Shown here in pieces: positions 59,592 to 64,000 of a stretch of 64,000 nucleotides of DNA. Within the stretch, counting starts at the first letter, position 1, and the number at the start of each line of letters is the position of its first letter. Both the position numbers and the translations under genes were made by a program. The notes under the pieces were generated by a model. It was not told where the DNA came from. It did not search any database and was given only the letters and a program-made list of their open reading frames with translations. Source of the DNA: Progne subis subis (taxonomy: Eukaryota > Chordata > Aves > Passeriformes > Hirundinidae); assembly GCA_022316685.1 (NCBI GenBank), contig JAKJHU010001332.1, forward strand, positions 1 to 64,000, in the 5' to 3' direction.

Positions 59592-59622
59592 AGGATAGGA
59601 CAGGATAGGACAGGATGGGATG
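59592..59622. repeat. AGGATAGGAC 10-bp tandem array
   Basis: Two perfect AGGATAGGAC units (59592-59611) followed by a degenerate third (AGGATGGGAT). All purine except T and C at fixed positions. Confidence 0.9.
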
Positions 59623-60104
59623 GAATACGCTTATTTTTATGATAGAAATGGGTATTTGTACAGTGTTACTATTTATAGAAAACAGAATGAATCGTGAATG
59701 ATAATCTTGACATGGAATGTGATGAGGAAGAATCCTTAAAACAGTTTCTTTCCCATTTCAACTTCCTGGTTTCAAAGCTTTCCTGGTTATTATACCCTTT
59801 CTTCCCTAGTGTAATAGAGGTCTGATTTTAGTCCTTTGTGAAATTCACAAAGAGCAAAATCTGAAACAACAGAATCTTCCTGGTGAGAATATGATTTTCA
59901 CTACCTCATCTCTATATTTGAAGCCTATGATCTCAATTTATAGTGTATCTCTGGCATGAAATCCTGCAGAGAACAGAACTACAGAAGCAAGATGTAGGTA
60001 CATGTTTGCTTTTTTTTTTTTTGAAGATGGTATTTCTGCATATATTTTTTTAAATACCTGAAAGGAAATAACTGGGTTTTCTTTCTTGACAAACGGTTGT
60101 TTAA

Positions 60105-60128
60105 TTCTTGCATGTCTACATGCAAGAA
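60105..60128. repeat. Perfect palindrome, 11-bp arms, 2-nt centre
   Basis: TTCTTGCATGT at 60105-60115 and ACATGCAAGAA at 60118-60128 are exact reverse complements around CT. It contains two ATGCAA/TTGCAT octamer-like half words. Confidence 0.9.
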
Positions 60129-60310
60129 GGAAAAAGTCTTCAAATGCATAGGACTTCTCTGGAGCTTAATGATAATAGTAGCTGCCTTAGCAGTGAAAAA
60201 CTTTTAGTAGAGAAAGCTTCATGATTACAGATGATCGCTTCAGTTACTTGAGACTCAAAGACAACCTTTTAGAAAAGCCAAAGAGGAAGAGAAAGAAAGG
60301 AGTAAAACCA

Positions 60311-60352
60311 GGGGGGAAAAAAAAAAAAAAAAAAAAAAAGGGCGGGGGGGGG
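60311..60352. repeat. Purine tract G6-A23-GGGC-G9
   Basis: G6 (60311-60316), A23 (60317-60339), GGG, a single C at 60343, then G9 (60344-60352). Flanking sequence from about 60268 is also purine-rich. Confidence 0.92.
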
Positions 60353-60885
60353 AAAGCACAGTCTTCTAAAAAGGAAGCAAAGAAAGAATTCCCAAAATGT
60401 TCATTTTTCCTCTAATAGTTTCCGTACCATATGGTTTTCGAATCAGTAGCAGCTGATGTATTCAGTAATAGTTCCTTTTGAAGGGACTTGTCATAATATT
60501 TACCTTCTCTACAGCAACAGAAATAGCTTCTAAGGCTGAAATGGCCATGCTTACTAAGACTGATGAAAACAAGAGATATTACCATGGTGAATGAATCTCC
60601 TGACACCATTATTTCAGGGATAAATAACATTCATTGCACTGTGCTTAATTTCAGCTGAGATATTTTTGTCCTTAGGCATGGTGTTACCTAGAAAATAAGG
60701 CTACATTGTGCCACAGATCTCTAGAACATGAAAAGTATGAAGACCTCTGGAGATCTGATATGAAAAGGAAAAAAAAAAAGAAAAAAGAGCATGATACATT
60801 TATCAAAAACATAGGAATAAAAAAAGCCATCTGTAAAGAGAGTTTTCACAATGAGATAGTGTGGTAGGCAGGAACAGTTACTTAC

Positions 60886-60965
60886 CTCTTCTTCTTGTAC
60901 TGCAAGGAGAAATGCCATCCTTTGTCCACTGTCCTAACAGAACTGACATCAGAATACCGATCTCC
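60886..60965 (-). other. Exon-like segment (weak candidate, 80 nt)
   Basis: On the minus strand a pyrimidine-rich acceptor (ATCTCCTTTCAAG) ends at 60966 and a consensus donor (AAGAG then GTAAGTAAC) starts at 60885. The 80-nt interval is open in two frames. One reads GDRYSDVSSVRTV followed by DKGWHFSLQYKKK and looks protein-like, with an in-frame stop shortly upstream of the acceptor. No family recognised. A second minus-strand donor/acceptor pair at 62009-62043 is weaker. Confidence 0.2.
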
Positions 60966-62901
60966 CTTGAAAGGAGATTAAAAGTAAATTTTATGGAGAC
61001 ACTCAAGTAATCTGTCTATATAAAGAAATACTGAAGTGTGTACAGTGCACCCAAAAACGTGAGAATTGTTCAAAGGGAATGCAAGAAACTTGCCTTCATA
61101 TTCATCTGTCTGAAAAAGGAGCCTGATTCAGTTTCCCATGTGAACCGATGTGTGAATTTTTTTCTCCGTATTGATATATCCTCTTTTCCATTGGTTTCAT
61201 TGCCTGTATAGCAGCATGTGTCTCTTCTTGCTTAAAAATACTCAAAGAGATGGATGTCTTGGAAAACTGAAGTCAGATTAGGATATAGTCTTTTAATCTT
61301 GTTCAATCCCCCCCCACACACACAGAAGTATTGTGTGCTGCTTAGTTAAAAGCTCTTAAAATACAAGCCTTATAGCTATAGGCACTGACTTGTCCCATGA
61401 GTCTTACATCTGACTAATAATATGAACTTTATTCTGCATCTGTTGAGTATTACAAACCTTTAATTTAAGGTAGAAAGTACAATGAAGCTAAATAACAAAA
61501 TAAATTTTGTCATGGTCTGTAATTATCTTTTGTTTGCATTTATATTTATGCATGCTGGATCATAAAATTTTAAGGAATCTACCAGAAAGACATGAAGTGA
61601 GGATATTGCAGTGAACAGAACCTTCTACTTTTTTAAGAGGAACAAGAAAGAGACTAATTACCTCTGGACCAAATTGTCATTGAAAGACTGGCTAAAGAAA
61701 TATATACTATAATCCATGTAACACATATAAACATAATCTGCCATTGTTTGCTGGAACAATTAATTCCAGGACATTGTATAATTTCATAATCCTATACTAT
61801 AAAAGCAAAAATAAATGCCAGCCTTTGCACAGTTTTGAGGAAAATATATTACCTTATATAAGCTAGTGCATTCACCAAAGCATTCAGCCACCACAGTAGA
61901 AAATGTGTTCTGTTCAGATAGGCACTAAAGGGAAGTGCTGCTCTGAATTTAAGAGCATCTCATTTTCCCCCATTTAAACACTTCAAGGGTTAAAAGCACA
62001 GCACTTACCTTGCACCAGATGAACCTAGGCCTTTAAATCTCAGCTGTAACTCCAGCCTCCTTGTCAGTGAGCACCTGATGTCAGCAGTTTGAATGATGTC
62101 TGACACTAATTATGTGTCATTCACAGGATTGCCAGGTTGGAGAGTATGGGAATATAAAAAGCTATTTAAAGGGTTTTCATATGAGGTCTTACTCTCATTT
62201 TTTTGAAAACATCTTTTGCAGGGAAGCATCCTGCTGATACAGTTGAGGAAATAAAATGGTTAAAAGACTATTAATTAATGCTTGAAATGCATTGCTCTTG
62301 TTTGATAGCCACATAAGGAAGAGCTTTTACATCTGTTAGCTTGATAAATACAGAGCTGTGGAGAGTTGTCCTGTCCTTGTCCTACCTTGGTGCTGCCACA
62401 GAAGAACTTAACCTGGTCAGCATTTCAAAGCATTCAAAATTAATTGACAGATGGACATTGTTAAATAATGAATGTGCCTTTTAGCTGCTAGTGAAGCTTA
62501 GAAAATGCTGCATGGCTATTGAATCATTAAAAGATTTTTTGGGGGGACCTTTGGTATATGCTACTCTGGATTATTTTTTTCCTGGATAGTTTTTATGAAT
62601 GCCATTTCTTCCATTTGCATATATGCATTCATATATGACAGCATTTCCTAAAATCAAGGAATGGCATACATTTTTATTAAGATGTCTCCCTTCAAAGTTT
62701 AGGATTTAAAACTTATACCTGTCATGCTTATGGTCAGTTTATGAATATTACAAAAGTAAGCAAGTCAAGCAGCTTGTTAAGCCAATTTCAGACCCTAATT
62801 TGCTGTTGTAACTGGGTATGGAGCAGTGCATTACATGAATCAGAAGTGTTCTGGGGTGGGTGTCCTTCTTGTTTTCCGAGTAACAAGTTGTTAAAATTAA
62901 A
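60966..62901. other. Non-coding unique sequence
   Basis: No recognised gene or repeat family. It includes a C8 run next to a short CA run at about 61306-61322. A minus-strand donor-like ACTTAC is at 62003-62008. Confidence 0.6.
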
Positions 62902-63158
62902 GAGAGTAACTTCCGATTTGTGCCAGGGAAGGATTGGATATGGTATTAGCAAAAAATTCTTCACTGGAAAAAGCTGTCAAGCCTTGGAAGGGACTGCTCA
63001 GGTGAGTGGCAGAGTCACTATCCCTGGAGGTACTAAGAAGACTTGTAGATGAGGTGCTTGGTAACACGGTTTCGTGGTGGATTTGGCAGTGCTGGGGTGA
63101 TGGTTGAACTTGATCTGCAGGTTCTTTTGCTGCCTAAAAAATTCTATGGTTCTATGAT
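62902..63158 (+). mobile_element. CR1 LINE fragment, 3' end with terminal octamers
   Basis: It contains GTGCCAGGGAAGGATTGGAT, AAAAAATTCTTCACTGG, GAGTCACTATCCCTGGAGGT and finally ATTCTATGG followed by TTCTATGATT, the CR1 3' terminal repeat in sense orientation. About 257 bp, 5' truncated, with the 3' end intact. Confidence 0.94.
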
Positions 63159-64000
63159 TTTTAGGTTTTTGGTATTAAATTTCATTAGGAGGGCACGTAC
63201 TACATGAAGAGTGCTTCACTTGTTCTCAGAGTAGTGGTCCTAAGTAGTTAAACTAAGTTTGTACTTTTAACAGGGACTAGTAGGGCTACAGATACTGAGA
63301 ATGTCCCATTGACAGAGATGATCTCATTGCTTTTGCTGGAGTATTGCATTATAAAAATATACATAATAAATCAGCCAAATGCAAAGAAATGTAAGCAGAA
63401 ATGAAGGCATGTAGCTTATAATTACAATATGAGAAATTATGCCTAGAAAAAAGACTGAGTCGGAATTTAACCCTAATTTAACCTGGCTGTAACCAAAACC
63501 CTCTGTAAAATGCTGTGACTTAAAGGCGGCTAGAATAATCCTGGAATAAGTGAAAAAGAGAGTTTGATTGATGTTACCTGAATACCCTAACATTGATAAG
63601 TCTAAGGCTGAAATTTTGATAATTTATTTTGTATCCCAGGTGAATGCAGAAGTAGTCAGAAGGGGACCAAATCATATTGTGTGAGAAGTTTTTAGAGTGT
63701 GTCTGTGTTGTGTGGTCATGTACAATCGGTCATAGATTAATGTGGGTGTGCCATGCATTGACTGGGAAAAAAAAAAAAAAAAGAGACAGAGAGAGCTAGG
63801 TGTGATTTGAGCTGTATATCTCTGAAACTGCTTTTTCTCACCCCTGGATGCAATGGGGAAAGCCCAGTCCCACAGTTATGATGCCATGTATCCTTGGACC
63901 ACTCTGGCATCCATTGTGCTTGATGAAGAAATGGCTTGGAAGGTAGAGATGTTGATTATTTTCTTTTGTTCTGTCATGGAAAGTATTTTTGCTAGGGTAA
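63159..64000. other. Non-coding unique sequence
   Basis: No recognised gene or repeat. An A15-A16 tract followed by GA-rich sequence is at about 63767-63796. One 89-codon minus-strand frame (63324-63593) is unrecognised. Confidence 0.65.

Larger units (their letters stand above)
48346..60885. other. Non-coding unique sequence, 12.5 kb
   Basis: No recognised gene, RNA gene or transposon family. Frames reach at most 123 codons (54962-55333, minus; unrecognised, and overlapped by a 93-codon frame on the other strand). Local items listed separately are an A26 tract at 49722, a 23-bp tandem duplication at 55048, two A19 tracts at 59198, a GGATA/GGACA array at 59592, a palindrome at 60105 and an A23/G9 purine tract at 60311. 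Confidence 0.6.

Noticed and set aside
59099..60415. Two lysine-rich frames (59099-59335, 60221-60415)
   Set aside because: The lysine runs are translated A tracts.
62009..62043. 35-nt minus-strand exon-like interval (donor GCAAG/GTAAGTGC)
   Set aside because: The donor is good but the acceptor lacks a pyrimidine tract, and the interval is too short to judge.
1..64000. CRISPR arrays, operons or bacterial defence systems
   Set aside because: No regularly spaced direct repeats, no dense coding and no bacterial gene structure; the CR1 and LTR content shows vertebrate nuclear DNA.
1..64000. tRNA or rRNA genes
   Set aside because: No A-box/B-box pairs with a foldable cloverleaf and no rRNA-like stretch were seen on reading; a covariance-model search was not possible here.

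Overview
This is vertebrate nuclear DNA and almost certainly comes from a bird. It is AT-rich, has no long reading frames, and is littered with decayed CR1 LINE fragments, several of them ending in the avian CR1 3' signature (ATTCTATG-type, or its reverse complement). It also carries three solo-LTR-like endogenous retrovirus insertions. The LTR near 18.2-18.9 kb resembles, from memory, an LTR type seen in songbird genomes, so a passerine is the most likely host; that placement was not checked against a library.

No protein-coding gene, tRNA, rRNA or CRISPR array can be supported. The longest reading frames outside repeats reach about 105-145 codons, match nothing I recognise and are about what AT-rich non-coding DNA gives by chance. 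The window is best read as intergenic or deep intronic. Three short segments have exon-like architecture (acceptor, open frame, donor) and are listed as weak candidates.

Layout. 0-6.4 kb: unique DNA with one CR1 tail (1.5-1.7 kb, minus). 6.4-7.7 kb: long CR1 copy on the minus strand with its reverse transcriptase core deleted. 7.7-14 kb: unique. 13.98-14.54 kb: solo LTR on the minus strand with a perfect 5-bp target duplication. 14.5-18.2 kb: unique. 18.17-18.93 kb: second LTR, minus strand, internally duplicated. 21.0-24.2 kb: cluster of CA-rich and GT-rich low-complexity blocks with two CR1 fragments. 24.2-33.6 kb: unique DNA holding a strong 83-nt hairpin at 27.5 kb. 33.6-35.3 kb: CA-rich block followed by a CR1 copy that still encodes most of the reverse transcriptase palm. 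41.7-42.5 kb: another CR1 reverse transcriptase remnant. 47.1-47.8 kb: the best-preserved element, an ERVK-like solo LTR with TATA box, poly(A) signal and a perfect 6-bp target duplication. 48.05-48.35 kb: CR1 tail. 48.3-62.9 kb: unique DNA with long A tracts. 62.9-63.2 kb: CR1 3' end.

Recognised mobile elements total about 6.8 kb, close to a tenth of the window, which is ordinary for a bird. I did not find a novel gene system. The observations most worth checking are the 27.5 kb hairpin, the two LTRs with exact target duplications, the recurrent CA/GT-rich blocks and the exon-like segments.
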